Source: Mycobacterium sp. 852002-51163_SCH5372311
Lineage (GTDB): Bacteria > Actinomycetota > Actinomycetes > Mycobacteriales > Mycobacteriaceae
Assembly (NCBI RefSeq): GCF_001667115.1
Contig: NZ_LZIJ01000006.1
Location: forward strand, 1-64,000
Direction: 5' to 3'
Length of the DNA stretch: 64,000 nucleotides
Shown: piece after piece, positions 1-9,768 of the stretch
How positions within the stretch are numbered: position 1 is the stretch's first letter
Layout of the letters: every line of letters starts with the position of its first letter
The notes under the pieces: model-generated
Seen by the model: only the letters and a program-made list of their open reading frames with translations
Database searches by the model: none
Told to the model about the DNA's origin: nothing
Translations under genes and position numbers: made by a program

Positions 1-474
1 GATGCCGGCACTTTGACCGCGTTGCGTGTGACACCAGTCCCGCTGGCCACGTTCTTTGCGTATCGCGCAGGCACGGTCATTGTGGTCACCACCGCATACG
101 TCATCGCGACGATGTCCTTCAGCGGCATCCTAAGGCCAGGGCTGGTCCCAACGCTGATTCCGATCGGGCTGCTCGCCGGGTTGTCGGCGGTGGTGACGCT
201 GCTGCTCATCCTTGCCTTAGCGAGCAACAAGATTCAGGGCCTGGCCATGGTCCGTGGAATCGGTATGCTGATCGCCGGCCTACCGTGCCTGCCGTGGTTC
301 ATCCACTCCGCCTGGAATCTGGCTTTCGGTGTGCTGCCACCGTATTGGGCCGCCAAAGCTTTTTGGGTCGCCAGCGACCACGGCACCTGGTGGCCGTACG
401 TGGTAGCTGGTGTCGCCTACAACGTGATCGTCGCCTGCCCGCTATTTCGCCGCTTCGCCGCCAAGAACACCTGA
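1..474 (+). CDS. ABC-2 type export permease, C-terminal part (cut by the window edge)
   Basis: The reading frame is open to the left edge, so this is the 3' part of a longer gene. About 155 residues are visible. They contain several hydrophobic segments typical of membrane helices and the opening stretch TALRVTPVPLATFFAYR, which resembles the loop after the first helices in drug-export ABC-2 permeases (daunorubicin/fluoroquinolone exporter type). An ATP-binding partner would be expected upstream, outside the window. The substrate cannot be told. A TTG at 13 could be read as a start, but the upstream in-frame codons look coding, so a truncated gene is more likely. Confidence 0.6.
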   Translation, partial: DAGTLTALRVTPVPLATFFAYRAGTVIVVTTAYVIATMSFSGILRPGLVPTLIPIGLLAGLSAVVTLLLILALASNKIQGLAMVRGIGMLIAGLPCLPWFIHSAWNLAFGVLPPYWAAKAFWVASDHGTWWPYVVAGVAYNVIVACPLFRRFAAKNT

Positions 475-538
475 GTCGGACTTGCGCTGTCACGTTGAAC
501 CACGGTGACAAAAATGCCAGGCCAGCTAGGCAGGTGGC

Positions 539-985
539 CTAGCCGACGAGCGTGGCGGTGAGTTCGTAAAGCGCCCACGCGAACAGTGCGGTCATCATGA
601 TGATCTCGCGCCAGGCCAGCGCGGGGGCGGCTTGGATCGCATACGACATGAGTTTGCGTGGCGGCGGCGGTGATTCGGGTGGCGCCTGTTCTGGTGGTAG
701 TGGTTTGGCGAAGCGGTGAAAGAAGATCTGGATGAGCAGCATCCCCGTGATCAGTCCGGTGATGAAGCTTAGTCCGTGCATGCCGGTGAGGAACAGCAGG
801 GTGACGAGCACCATGATCACGGCGAGGGTGAGGGTGTCGTAGATGCTGATGATGCGACCATCGCGACCGTAGTAGGTCGCGATGCGCTGAATGCGGGTGC
901 GGTAAGGCACCAGGAACCCGACAGCGAACTTCACAAGTCCCTGCACACAGAAGGCGGTCAACAGGATTATCAACGTTACCGACAT
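539..985 (-). CDS. Small integral membrane protein, unknown function
   Basis: This is a 148-residue protein with an N-terminal hydrophobic segment (LIILLTAFCVQGLVKFAVGF), a central hydrophobic block (about residues 50-90) and a C-terminal helix (EIIMMTALFAWALYEL), separated by a proline-rich cytosolic-type linker (PPEQAPPESPPPP). The start ATG at 985 is preceded on the coding strand by an AGGAGG-like ribosome site. It lies just downstream of the ArsB-like permease on the same strand with an 18-nt gap, so the two are probably cotranscribed. I do not recognise the family. Confidence 0.6.
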   Translation of the reverse strand: MSVTLIILLTAFCVQGLVKFAVGFLVPYRTRIQRIATYYGRDGRIISIYDTLTLAVIMVLVTLLFLTGMHGLSFITGLITGMLLIQIFFHRFAKPLPPEQAPPESPPPPRKLMSYAIQAAPALAWREIIMMTALFAWALYELTATLVG

Positions 986-1003
986 AGGGATCGCCTCCTC
1001 TTC

Positions 1004-2293
1004 CTAAGCCAAGATGAAATACCGCAGCCACACGTAGACGGCCGATATCGCGATGGATACCGTCGTGACCAGTGCGCCCTTCCGGGTGAATTGCCAAAAG
1101 GAGATGGGATGGCCTGCGCGGCGCGCGATTCCGATCATGACGACGTTGGCGCTGGCACCCACGGCGGTTAGGTTGCCGCCGAAGTCCGCGCCCAGGGCAA
1201 GGGTCCACCACAACGCAGCGGGATGGACGTGGCTGGGCATGCTCGCGGCGAGGTCGCTGACGATCGGTGTCATCGTGGCGACGTAGGGGATGTTATCGAT
1301 GATGCCCGACACCGGCGCGGAGACCCCGAGGGTCAGCATTGCGGTCAGCAGCGCATTTCCCCCGGTTCCTTGGACCGCTGCGTGTGCCACGTCAGCGATG
1401 AAGCCGGTCTTGACCAGCGCACCGACCATGACGAACAAGCCGGCGAAGAACAGCAGCGTGTCCCACTCGACAAGGGACAGATAATCGGATTGCTGCAGCC
1501 GCGACACGAGCACCAGGACGCCCGCACCGATCAGGGCAACCAGAGAAGGCTGGATATGCAGTACCGAATGCAAAATGAACGCCGCGAACACGAGAACGAG
1601 AACAACGCCGCACTTGATCAATAGCGAACGATCACGGATAGCTTCGCGCTCGTTGAGCGACATGACATCGGCGACCCGGTCGGAATCGACGGTAAAGCAA
1701 CCGCGGAACAGGCGTGGCAGCATCGCGACGAAAACAGTCAGCACGACGATCACGATCGGCGTCATGTGGATCAGAAAGTCGTTGAACGACAAGCCCGCCC
1801 GGCTGCCGATGATGATATTCGGCGGATCGCCGACCAGGGTGGCCGCGCCGCCGATATTGGATGCGAACACCTCCGCCATCAGAAACGGCGCGGGGTTGAT
1901 TGCCAGTCGATCACAGACCAGCAGCGTGACCGGCGCGATCAACAACACCGTCGTGACGTTGTCCAGCAACGCCGATGCCACAGCGGTGACCAGAACGAGC
2001 AGGATCATGATCCGCAGCGGCGCGCCACCCGCGCGTTTGGCTGCCCAGATTGCGACATACTCAAATACGCCGGTCTGGCGTAACACGCTGACGATGACCA
2101 TCATCCCGAACAGCAAAAATATTACGTCCCAATCGATCCCGGTCTGCCGGGAGAAGAAAACATCGTCGGAACCGACGATCCCGATACTGACCACAACGGC
2201 CGCGCCGATAAGGGCAACGAGCGTCTTGTTGATCCGATCGCTGGCAATCAAGCCGTAGGCGACCACAAACACGGTGATCGCAAGGACGTTCAT
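1004..2293 (-). CDS. ArsB/NhaD-type ion permease (arsenite/anion transporter superfamily)
   Basis: This 429-residue protein has about 11-12 hydrophobic segments across its whole length. It resembles the M. tuberculosis proteins ArsA/ArsB1 (Rv2684/Rv2685), which are of the same length and belong to the ion transporter superfamily. Recognisable features are the [15 protein letters not shown] segment near residues 110-125, [18 protein letters not shown] near 147-164 and a second inverted-repeat half with [16 protein letters not shown] near 315-330. The two DN[VI]-containing segments are the hallmark hairpin repeats of the family. There is no arsR, arsC or arsenite-binding gene beside it, so arsenic as the substrate is only a family-based guess. 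Export of another anion or Na+/H+ exchange is possible. Confidence 0.85.
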   Translation of the reverse strand: MNVLAITVFVVAYGLIASDRINKTLVALIGAAVVVSIGIVGSDDVFFSRQTGIDWDVIFLLFGMMVIVSVLRQTGVFEYVAIWAAKRAGGAPLRIMILLVLVTAVASALLDNVTTVLLIAPVTLLVCDRLAINPAPFLMAEVFASNIGGAATLVGDPPNIIIGSRAGLSFNDFLIHMTPIVIVVLTVFVAMLPRLFRGCFTVDSDRVADVMSLNEREAIRDRSLLIKCGVVLVLVFAAFILHSVLHIQPSLVALIGAGVLVLVSRLQQSDYLSLVEWDTLLFFAGLFVMVGALVKTGFIADVAHAAVQGTGGNALLTAMLTLGVSAPVSGIIDNIPYVATMTPIVSDLAASMPSHVHPAALWWTLALGADFGGNLTAVGASANVVMIGIARRAGHPISFWQFTRKGALVTTVSIAISAVYVWLRYFILA

Positions 2294-3040
2294 CAGCAGT
2301 CCGCAACCGGGTTGATAATCAGCGGTTTGAGAACATCGTCGATGCGGATGCCTAAGCGGAACGTCACATGCACGGAAACCGCTTGGGAGACGGACACCAG
2401 GAAAGGCCTTTCACGAGACGGCGATTACTGCCGACCCGACTTCCCGGCGCACCAATGCAAAACCTACCCCAAACCGACCGTCTTGCACCAGGTTCGCGGT
2501 GTCAACGTCGACGTGCAATCCCTTCGCCCAACCCGGCTGGCCTCGGCGATCGAGGCTCTTGCTTGACGCGTTGGGATCCTTCGGCGCATCGTGGCGCGGT
2601 TACGACCGCCCGCTGGGTGATGACGATCCGGCGGCCGCTCCGACAAGTCCGTCCAGCGGTGTATCGATGAGATCGCTTCCTGCGCAGTGCATCTCGACGC
2701 TTTGATCAACCGCATTGAGGCGTGAGATTTTTGGCCGAAGAGACGAAGCCGAGGGCGATGTTGCGACTCTGCCATGATTGCTCATCCGCAATAATCATCG
2801 GGGCGGACCGCCACCGCCGCCGACACCTCGTTGCTCATTGCGGCGGCTTTGCTCGCCTCGATTGCCGCGCATGACATCGTGACGCGCCTGCGCTTCACCC
2901 CTTGGGGCGCCTCGAATGGTTGACCCACCGTTTCGACTGCTAATCCGCGACGGCCAAGTCGACCGACTCAATCCCCGAGGGTGCGGGCTTAGTCAAGAGG
3001 ATCTCGACCCGGCTCTAACAGCCGTTTGAGATGTCAATTG
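2294..3040. other. Gap of about 750 bp with no supportable gene
   Basis: Several overlapping short reading frames exist on both strands between the ArsB-like gene and tRNA-Lys. None has a convincing start, domain or composition, and they cover one another. The stretch looks like degraded coding DNA between two syntenic blocks. I cannot name the ancestor. Confidence 0.5.
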
Positions 3041-3113
<73 letters not shown>

Positions 3114-3527
3114 TTTAGACGGCCGAGACCGCGTACGCGACAATAACAGGCGTCCTGCCGCGGCGCGAAATCTCGGACCCGTCCAGGATAGCTGCTGAGC
3201 CACCAGCGATCTCTGGCGTTTAGCGTCCTGTCGGGCCCCCGGCCAGCAGTGGTCAAACTCGCGCGCGTCGAGGCTATGGCGACTATGGCGACCCGCAGCG
3301 GGCCCAAGGCGAAGCAGAAAGGTCGCCATCCGCCAACCGGCGTAGGCGTCTAGCGTTTGCGGACGTCCGGATGCTCGCTTAGGGTCACGAGCTTGTGTCC
3401 GAAAAGCCAGGACTTGGGGCATTGCGGCCCGTATTGGTCAGGGCACCGGCCGTAACCCCTTAGAATATTCTCAACTATTCGGGGTCACTGGTGACCAACT
3501 AAGCCATATTTCCTGAAAGGCGGCTTG
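3114..3527. other. Intergenic region between tRNA-Lys and ldtB
   Basis: About 410 bp without a convincing gene. A TAGAAT hexamer at 3461-3466 inside an AT-rich patch sits about 60 bp before the ldtB start and could be the -10 element of that gene. The long minus-strand frame that crosses this region also runs through the tRNA and is judged a shadow. Confidence 0.45.
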
Positions 3528-4724
3528 ATGACGCCCTTGCGCAGACCACGATTATCGCTGGTAGTGGCGATAATCTCGGTTGCTGTGTTCGGTGTCGCCT
3601 GCAGCAGCAGCCCGGCCGCCGCGCCGGTCAAAGCCATCACGGACAAGGGCACGCCGTTCGCTGACCTGCTGGTCCCCAAGCTCACCGCCTCGGTTACCGA
3701 CGGTGCCGTCGGCGTCACCGTGGACGCACCCGTCACGGTCAGCGTCGCCGACGGTGTACTGGCCTCGGTCACCATGGTCAACGACAACGGCAGGTCGGTG
3801 GCCGGTCAGCTGAGCCCCGACGGATTGCGCTGGTCGACCACCGAGCAACTGGGCTACAACCGGCATTACACGCTGAACGTGAAGGCGCATGGACTCGGCG
3901 GTACGGCGAATCGGCAGATGAGCTTCGCGACCAGCTCGCCCGAGCACCTGACGATGCCCTACGTCAACCCGAGCGACGGTGAGGTGGTCGGCATCGGCCA
4001 GCCGGTGGCGATCCGGTTCGACGAGAACATCGCAAACCGCATGGCAGCCCAGAAGGCCATCACTATCACCACCAATCCGCCGGTCGAAGGCGCCTTCTAC
4101 TGGCTGAACAACAGGGAAGTGCGTTGGCGCCCAGAGCATTACTGGAAGCCGGGCACGACTGTCGACGTCGCCGTCAACACCTACGGCGTCGACCTGGGTG
4201 ACGGCATGTTCGGCGAAGACAATGTGAAGACGCATTTCACCATCGGCGACGAGGTCATCGCGACCGCTGACGACAACACGAAGATGGTGACCGTCCGCAT
4301 CAATGGCGAAGTCGTCAAGACCATGCCCACCTCGATGGGCAAGAACAGCACCCCGACCGCCAACGGCATCTACATCGTCGGCGCGCGGTTCAAGCACATC
4401 ATCATGGACTCGTCGACCTACGGGGTTCCGGTCAACTCGCCCAACGGATATCGCACCGACGTCGACTGGGCCACGCAGATTTCCTATAGCGGTATCTTCG
4501 TGCACTCGGCGCCGTGGTCGGTCGGCGCCCAAGGCAACACGAACACCAGCCACGGGTGTCTGAATGTGAGCCCCAGCAACGCCGTGTGGTTCTACGAGCA
4601 CGTCAAGCGCGGAGACATCGTCGAGGTCATCAACACCGTGGGCGGCACGCTGCCAGGCACCGAGGGTCTGGGTGACTGGAACATTCCCTGGCCGCAGTGG
4701 AAGGCGGGCAACGCCAACACCTGA
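3528..4724 (+). CDS. ldtB: L,D-transpeptidase LdtMt2-type lipoprotein (LppS)
   Basis: The enzyme makes 3-3 cross-links in peptidoglycan outside the membrane. The ATG at 3528 (the preceding TTG is not needed) gives 398 residues. A signal sequence ends in a lipobox (VFGVAC, Cys about residue 26), followed by two Ig-like regions (about 50-250) and a YkuD catalytic domain (about 250-380). The catalytic segment is [12 protein letters not shown], with the nucleophilic Cys at residue 344, preceded by IFVHSAPWS. The length and motifs match Rv2518c (LdtMt2), which is likewise next to tRNA-Lys. In M. tuberculosis IS1081 and other genes separate it from tRNA-His and orn. Here the genes are directly adjacent, which looks like the ancestral order. 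Confidence 0.95.
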   Translation: MTPLRRPRLSLVVAIISVAVFGVACSSSPAAAPVKAITDKGTPFADLLVPKLTASVTDGAVGVTVDAPVTVSVADGVLASVTMVNDNGRSVAGQLSPDGLRWSTTEQLGYNRHYTLNVKAHGLGGTANRQMSFATSSPEHLTMPYVNPSDGEVVGIGQPVAIRFDENIANRMAAQKAITITTNPPVEGAFYWLNNREVRWRPEHYWKPGTTVDVAVNTYGVDLGDGMFGEDNVKTHFTIGDEVIATADDNTKMVTVRINGEVVKTMPTSMGKNSTPTANGIYIVGARFKHIIMDSSTYGVPVNSPNGYRTDVDWATQISYSGIFVHSAPWSVGAQGNTNTSHGCLNVSPSNAVWFYEHVKRGDIVEVINTVGGTLPGTEGLGDWNIPWPQWKAGNANT

Positions 4725-4741
4725 GGTGTTCGCGCAGTTGG

Positions 4742-4815
4742 GGTGGCTGACGGGACTCGAACCCGCGACACCCAGGATCACAACCTGGTGCTCTACCAGC
4801 TGAACTACAGCCACC
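4742..4815 (-). tRNA. hisT: tRNA-His (GTG anticodon)
   Basis: On the minus strand the acceptor strands GTGGCTG and CAGCCAC pair, the anticodon arm is CCAGGTTGTGATCCTGG with GTG, and the T arm contains GGGTTCGAGTCCC. An extra 5' G opposite the C discriminator, the tRNA-His identity mark, is present in the DNA. It lies between ldtB and orn, matching hisT beside Rv2511 in M. tuberculosis. Confidence 0.96.
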
Positions 4816-4867
4816 GTGGCCGCGCCGGTCCAGCGAGCTTGCGGGCACATGCGCGGCGACGTCGATA

Positions 4868-5515
4868 CTAACCGGTCGGCGGCTCCTCGGCCGAATCGAT
4901 TGCTTCCTGCGCGTCCAACCCGTTTTGCAGTTCGGCGGCCACTGCGGCGATTTCGCTGGTAGACGGCCCTGGTGGCGGCACGAATGCGGTGCGCCGGTAG
5001 AACTGCAGTTCGCGGATGGATTCGTGGATGTCGGCGAGTGCGCGGTGCGTGAGCCCCTTGGTCGGCTGGCCGAAGTAGATCCGCGGGTACCAGCGCCGGC
5101 AGAGTTCCTTGATGGAGCTGACGTCGATCATCCGGTAGTGCAGAAACGAGTCGAGTTGGGGCATGTCGCGGACGATGAACGAGCGATCGGTGGCTATCGA
5201 GTTGCCCGCCAGCGGGGCGGTCTTAGGTTGCTTGACGTGCTCGCCGATGTAGTCGAGCACCATCGCCTCGGCGGTCGCCAGGTCCACCGTGGAGGCTTTC
5301 ACCTCGTCGATCAACCCCGAGCGCGAGTGCATCTCGGCGACCACGTCGATCATCGACGCAAGCGAGGCATCGTCCGTGTGAATAACCACGTCGATTCCCT
5401 CGCCGAGAACGTTCAGCTCTGCGTCGGTAACCAGCGCCGCGATTTCGATCAGCTTGTCCGAGCCCAGATCCAGACCGGTCATCTCGCAGTCGATCCACAC
5501 CAATTCGTCGCGCAC
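4868..5515 (-). CDS. orn: Oligoribonuclease (DEDDh 3'-5' exonuclease)
   Basis: This 215-residue enzyme degrades 2-5 nt RNA fragments, including pGpG from c-di-GMP turnover, in the cytoplasm. Motif ExoI is [14 protein letters not shown] at residues 7-20. ExoII surrounds [18 protein letters not shown], and ExoIII with the catalytic His is in [14 protein letters not shown] near residue 155. The length fits the Orn family with a short C-terminal tail (about residues 180-215). It is oriented toward tRNA-His as in M. tuberculosis, and it is divergent from the HerA-like ATPase gene with about 100 bp between them. Confidence 0.95.
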   Translation of the reverse strand: MRDELVWIDCEMTGLDLGSDKLIEIAALVTDAELNVLGEGIDVVIHTDDASLASMIDVVAEMHSRSGLIDEVKASTVDLATAEAMVLDYIGEHVKQPKTAPLAGNSIATDRSFIVRDMPQLDSFLHYRMIDVSSIKELCRRWYPRIYFGQPTKGLTHRALADIHESIRELQFYRRTAFVPPPGPSTSEIAAVAAELQNGLDAQEAIDSAEEPPTG

Positions 5516-5620
5516 AGCGCTCTACAGTAGGCGCACGCCGGGCTCTGCCCCCGGTTCCCCCTGAGGAAGTAGGCTCGGGCTTTGCGACGGGAACCAGGCG
5601 GGGGAGAGGGGCGCGGCACG

Positions 5621-7192
5621 ATGAGCACGGAATCGTCGGCTGAAGGGGGCGGTGGGCCCGCCACGCGGATCGCGGCGGGCTACGCGGTAGCCGGGCAGGC
5701 GCTGGAACTGGGCACGGTCGTCGTCGACGGCGAGGCCGATCCGGACGCCCAGATCCGTATTCCGCTGGCCACCATCAACAGGCATGGTCTCGTGGCCGGA
5801 GCCACCGGTACCGGCAAGACCAAGACGCTGCAGCTGATCGCCGAACAGCTCAGTGCCGCAGGTGTGGCGGTCGTGATGGCCGACGTGAAAGGCGACCTGT
5901 CCGGTCTGTCCCGGCCCGGGGACGCCAACGACAGGACGGCCGCGCGGGCCAAGGACACCGGCGACGACTGGCAACCCACCGGATTCCCGGTGGAGTTCTT
6001 GTCGTTGGGCACCGGCGGAGTCGGCGTGCCGGTGCGAGCAACCATCTCCAGCTTCGGGCCGATTCTGCTGTCAAAAGTGTTGGGGCTCAATGCCAGCCAG
6101 GAATCCACGCTTGGGTTGATCTTTCACTACGCCGACCAGCGGGGTTTACCGTTGTTGGACCTGAAAGATCTACGGGAAGTCATCACCTATTTGACCAGCG
6201 ATGAGGGCAAGCCTGAGCTGAAAAACCTTGGGGCTGTTTCGTCTACGACAGCTGGAGTGATCCTGCGGGCTTTGGTCAACCTGGAATCCGAGGGCGCTGA
6301 CACATTCTTCGGAGAGCCTGAGCTGGACCCCGACGACCTGCTGCGCCTCGATGACCAAGGGCGCGGCGTCATCTCACTGCTCGAGCTCGGGGCGCAGGCC
6401 GCGCGCCCGGTCATGTTCTCCACCTTCCTAATGTGGGTGCTGGCCGACCTTTTCCAGCATTTGCCCGAGGTGGGTGACGCGGACAAACCCAAGTTGGTGT
6501 TCTTCTTCGACGAGGCGCACCTGTTGTTTGCCGACGCGTCCAAGGCCTTCCTCGAACAGGTCGAGCAAACGGTCAAGCTGATTCGCTCCAAGGGCGTCGG
6601 GGTGTTCTTCTGCACCCAGCTGCCCACCGACCTGCCCAACGACGTGCTGTCCCAGCTGGGCGCCCGCGTTCAGCACGCGTTGCGCGCGTTCACGCCGGAC
6701 GACCAGAAGGCGCTGAGCCGAACCGTACGCACTTATCCGAAAACCGATGTCTACGACCTGGAATCAGCGCTGACGTCGTTGGGTATCGGCGAGGCCGTCG
6801 TCACCGTGCTGTCGGAGAAGGGGGCACCGACGCCGGTCGCATGGACGCGCATGCGGGTGCCCCGTTCGCTGATGGCCGCGATCGGCGCCGACGCGATCGG
6901 CGCGGCGGCCAAAGACAGCCCGCTGCAAGCCAAGTACGGCCAGACCATCGACCGCGACTCGGCCTACGAGATGTTGCGAGCCAAGCAGGCCGCCGGGCCG
7001 CCCTCGTCGGAGCCCGGCGAGCCGGCGCCGTCGGACAGCGAGGTGCCGCCAATGCCCCCGCCGGCGGAGAAAAAAGGCCCGAGCATCTTTGAGCAGGTAT
7101 TGCACGACCCGACCGTGAAAAGTGCGATCAACACCGGAGTACGCGAGATCACCCGCAATATATTCGGCACAGGGCGGCGGCGTAGGAAGTGA
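5621..7192 (+). CDS. HerA/DUF853-type ATPase (Rv2510c-like)
   Basis: The ATG at 5621 (MSTESSAEGG) is chosen over an upstream frame opening. It gives 523 residues. The Walker A motif GATGTGKTKTLQ is near residues 57-68, Walker B is FFFDEAHLLFAD near 295-306, and an arginine-finger-like region follows in VRTYPKTDVYDLESAL. This is the DUF853/HerA-helicase-like family of FtsK-fold DNA translocases. No NurA nuclease partner is nearby and the cellular role is not established. The C-terminal 60 residues are proline-rich and then basic (GTGRRRRK). It is syntenic with Rv2510c. Confidence 0.85.
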   Translation: MSTESSAEGGGGPATRIAAGYAVAGQALELGTVVVDGEADPDAQIRIPLATINRHGLVAGATGTGKTKTLQLIAEQLSAAGVAVVMADVKGDLSGLSRPGDANDRTAARAKDTGDDWQPTGFPVEFLSLGTGGVGVPVRATISSFGPILLSKVLGLNASQESTLGLIFHYADQRGLPLLDLKDLREVITYLTSDEGKPELKNLGAVSSTTAGVILRALVNLESEGADTFFGEPELDPDDLLRLDDQGRGVISLLELGAQAARPVMFSTFLMWVLADLFQHLPEVGDADKPKLVFFFDEAHLLFADASKAFLEQVEQTVKLIRSKGVGVFFCTQLPTDLPNDVLSQLGARVQHALRAFTPDDQKALSRTVRTYPKTDVYDLESALTSLGIGEAVVTVLSEKGAPTPVAWTRMRVPRSLMAAIGADAIGAAAKDSPLQAKYGQTIDRDSAYEMLRAKQAAGPPSSEPGEPAPSDSEVPPMPPPAEKKGPSIFEQVLHDPTVKSAINTGVREITRNIFGTGRRRRK

Positions 7193-7199
7193 CGGTCGG

Positions 7200-8003
7200 T
7201 CAGCCGCCGAGTTTCTTGTAGAAGCTCCCCACTATTGGAGCGACGATGGCACGAGGAGCGTACTGGCTGGCCACCGACATGGCTTTCGACGTCAGGCCTG
7301 GGACGACGCGCATCTTGTTGCGTTCCAACGCATCCAGTGATACCCGGGCGGTGTGTTCCGTCGAGATCCACAGGAATTCGGGCACCAGTCGTTCGACGAG
7401 GGAGGCTTCGGATTCGTCGGGCAGCTCGGTGCGCACCGGTCCCGGCGCCAGCAGCGTGACGTGCACGCCGGAACCCCGTAGTTCGCCGCGCAACGATTCG
7501 CTGAAGGTATTCGCGAACGCCTTGGTCGCGGCATAGGTGGCGTTGTAGGGAATCGGCGAATTGCCCGCCGCCGAACCGGAAATCAAAATGCCGCCGGCCT
7601 TGCGCTCGATCATGCCGGGGAGCACCGCCAACGTAAGGTCGTGCACCGCAACGGCATTCAGCTGTACCTGGGCCTTTTCACCGGCCGGGTCGAGGGTGGC
7701 CACCGGCCCGAAAGTCGCGGTGCCAGCATTGGCGCACAGGATCGAGACGGGGCGGTTGGCCAACTCGTCGCAGATCTTCGCCCGTTCCTCCGGGTCGGCC
7801 AGATCGGCGGGTCGCACTTCCACGGCGACGCGGTATTTGTCGACCAGCCGTGCGGCCAGCTCCGTGAGCACGTCCTCGCGCCGCGCGGTGACGATCAGGT
7901 TGTGTCCGCGTGCGGCAAGTTCGGTTGCCAGTGCTGCACCGATGTTCTGCGAAGCTCCGGTGACAACGGCGCGCGACTCGGGGCTGGGAGCGGGTATCGG
8001 CAT
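7200..8003 (-). CDS. cmrA: Short-chain dehydrogenase, mycolate ketone reductase type (Rv2509-like)
   Basis: A start at 8003 (MPIPAPSPESRAVVTG) gives 267 residues, the usual length. The longer frame to 8117 is alanine/proline-rich and unsupported. The NAD(P)-binding motif TGASQNIG is at residues 15-22, the NAG-type motif is CANAGTA, and the catalytic Ser and the YNATYAATK segment (Tyr-x3-Lys) follow. Rv2509 and its corynebacterial homologue CmrA reduce the 3-oxo group of newly condensed mycolates, a step in cell-wall lipid maturation. The assignment rests on position (between Rv2510c-like and Rv2508c-like genes) and N-terminal similarity. Confidence 0.87.
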   Translation of the reverse strand: MPIPAPSPESRAVVTGASQNIGAALATELAARGHNLIVTARREDVLTELAARLVDKYRVAVEVRPADLADPEERAKICDELANRPVSILCANAGTATFGPVATLDPAGEKAQVQLNAVAVHDLTLAVLPGMIERKAGGILISGSAAGNSPIPYNATYAATKAFANTFSESLRGELRGSGVHVTLLAPGPVRTELPDESEASLVERLVPEFLWISTEHTARVSLDALERNKMRVVPGLTSKAMSVASQYAPRAIVAPIVGSFYKKLGG

Positions 8004-8146
8004 GCCGCCAATCGTAGACAGGGCGCCCCGCGCGGTTGCCGCGTAGCCAGCGGGTACCGGCGGCGCGGTTGGCGCGTAGGTGATTACGGCCGGGGGAGCG
8101 TTCCTCGTGAGTCCCACCTGTCACAGAAAGGTCGGGTGTGCCCTTT

Positions 8147-8206
8147 TTGTCCACCTCAGCGCGACAACTGCGAGACCGCAGCTACTTGTCGCGCTGAGGT
8201 GGACAA
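8147..8206. repeat. 60-nt perfect long hairpin (21-bp arms)
   Basis: The left arm is 8147-8167 and the right arm is 8186-8206. The arms are exact reverse complements over 21 bp. The 18-nt spacer itself contains a 5-bp stem (CTGCG/CGCAG) around an AGAC loop. It lies between two divergent genes, so it is not placed as a terminator for either, and no T-run follows it on either strand. It may be a miniature mobile palindrome or a structured RNA element. Confidence 0.85.
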
Positions 8207-8300
8207 CAAGAGGCGCGGCGCTCTGCGGTGATTGGAGTGACTGGTGGGGTCAGCGGTGGGCCGCGGACTCGCCGGAGCGGGCGCTCAGCCCGACCAGTCC

Positions 8301-8437
8301 GCTGCGGGTCGTCTGCCCGACCACTTCGCAGCGATCGCGAGCGCGGCGTAGCCGGGCGCTGCGGGTCGTCTGCCCGACCACTTCGCAGCGATCGCGAGCG
8401 CGGCGTAGCCGGGCGCTGCGGGTCGTCTGCCCAACCA
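8301..8437. repeat. 57-bp tandem repeat, about 2.4 copies (MIRU/VNTR-like)
   Basis: The unit starts GCTGCGGGTCGTCTGCCC. Copy 1 is 8301-8357, copy 2 is 8358-8414 and seems identical, and a partial third copy runs from 8415 to about 8437 with one visible change. The unit length is a multiple of three and the array is readable in frame, but it lies upstream of the transporter start and is probably untranslated. Tandem arrays of this size in intergenic DNA are typical of mycobacterial VNTR loci. Confidence 0.9.
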
Positions 8438-8451
8438 ATAGAGTCCCGGGC

Positions 8452-9768
8452 ATGCGCCAGCCGGGCACGATCACGCGCTCTCGGGTCGTTGCGTGGGCAC
8501 TCTGGGACTCCGGGACCACCGGGCTGAGCGCGATCGTCACCACCTTCGTCTTCGCCGTCTACCTGACCAAGGCGGTGGGTGTCGGCATCCCCGGGGGCAC
8601 CACACCGGCGAGCTGGCTGGGTCGTGCCGCAGCCGTCGCCGGCTTCACTATTGCGGTGCTGGCGCCGGGCGTCGGCGTTTGGGTGGAATCGCCGCACCGC
8701 CGACGGGTGGCGCTCGGCGTATTGACCGGCATGGCGGTCGCACTGGCCTGCACCATGTATCTGATCCGCCCACAACCCGCCTACTTTTGGGCCGGGCTTG
8801 TGCTGATGGCTGGGACCGCGGCGTGCACCGACCTGGCCAGCGTCCCCTACAACGCGATGCTGCGCGAACTGTCGACACCTCAGACAGCCGGAAGAATCTC
8901 TGGCTTCGGCTGGGCGGCAGGCTATTTCGGCAGTGTGCTGCTGCTCCTGCTCGTCTACTTCGGATTCATCGCCGGAAATGGCGACCACCGTGGCTTACTG
9001 CAGGTGCCGGCTCAAGACGGCCTCTACGTCCGGACGGCGATGCTGCTGGCCGCCGCCTGGCTGGCCGTCTTGGCCCTGCCACTGATGTTGGCCGCACACC
9101 GGTTACCCGACGTCAACGAGGTTTCGCACGAAACGAGCATCCTCGGCGGTTACCGCAAGCTGTGGAGGGAGGTCAGCGCGGAATGGGAACGCGACCGCAA
9201 CCTGGTTTTCTTCTTGGTTGCCAGCGCGCTGTTCCGCGACGGGTTGTCGGCGATCTTCGCCTTCGGCCCGGTGCTGGGTGTACTCGTTTACCGGATCTCT
9301 CAAGCCGATGTGTTGATATTCGGGGTGGCGGCCAGCGTGGTAGCCGCGGTCGGGGCGGTGCTCGGCGGCTTCGTCGATCACTGGATCGGGTCCAAACGCG
9401 TCATCGTCGGGTCACTGCTGATGATCCTCGGCGTCGCAGTCACCCTGATGGGGTTGTCCGGCCCCGTGGCGTTTTGGGTGGGCGGCTTGATCTTGTGCCT
9501 GTTCATCGGACCGGCGCAATCGTCGTCGCGCACGTTGTTGTTGCATATGGCCAAGGAAGGCAAGGAGGGCGTGGCCTTCGGCCTGTACACGATGACCGGG
9601 CGCGCGGTGGCGTTCGTGGCGCCGTCGCTGTTCTCCGTGTTCGTCGACGTCTTCGGCGCTCCGCGCGCCGGAATGGGTGGAATCGCGGTGGTTCTGGTAG
9701 CCGGCATCTTGGCGATGCTGGTAGTGCGAGTCCCGCCGAGACGCGTTGCCGTTGAAGAGCCGATCTAG
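8452..9768 (+). CDS. Major facilitator superfamily transporter, UMF1/Atg22-like (Rv2508c-like)
   Basis: The start ATG at 8452 (MRQPGTITRSRVVAWALWD) is downstream of the tandem repeat and removes a low-complexity arginine-rich extension. The product is 438 residues with about 12 hydrophobic segments, a central hydrophilic loop (HRLPDVNEVSHETS) and an N-terminal WALWDSGTTGLSAIVTTFVF segment typical of the Atg22/UMF1 branch of MFS. M. tuberculosis Rv2508c occupies the same position. The substrate is unknown. The stop codon overlaps the stop of the convergent neighbour within CTAG. Confidence 0.85.
   Translation: MRQPGTITRSRVVAWALWDSGTTGLSAIVTTFVFAVYLTKAVGVGIPGGTTPASWLGRAAAVAGFTIAVLAPGVGVWVESPHRRRVALGVLTGMAVALACTMYLIRPQPAYFWAGLVLMAGTAACTDLASVPYNAMLRELSTPQTAGRISGFGWAAGYFGSVLLLLLVYFGFIAGNGDHRGLLQVPAQDGLYVRTAMLLAAAWLAVLALPLMLAAHRLPDVNEVSHETSILGGYRKLWREVSAEWERDRNLVFFLVASALFRDGLSAIFAFGPVLGVLVYRISQADVLIFGVAASVVAAVGAVLGGFVDHWIGSKRVIVGSLLMILGVAVTLMGLSGPVAFWVGGLILCLFIGPAQSSSRTLLLHMAKEGKEGVAFGLYTMTGRAVAFVAPSLFSVFVDVFGAPRAGMGGIAVVLVAGILAMLVVRVPPRRVAVEEPI

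Noticed and set aside
417..1211. Long minus-strand reading frame (264 codons) antisense/out of frame to the first three genes
   Set aside because: It overlaps two better-supported genes in another frame, is Arg/His-rich and shows no domain. Typical high-GC shadow.
3552..4850. 432-codon minus-strand frame across ldtB and tRNA-His
   Set aside because: It runs through a tRNA gene and is antisense to a clear L,D-transpeptidase. His/Arg/Val-rich shadow.
8147..8206. Hairpin as an intrinsic terminator
   Set aside because: Both flanking genes are transcribed away from it and no T-run follows on either strand.
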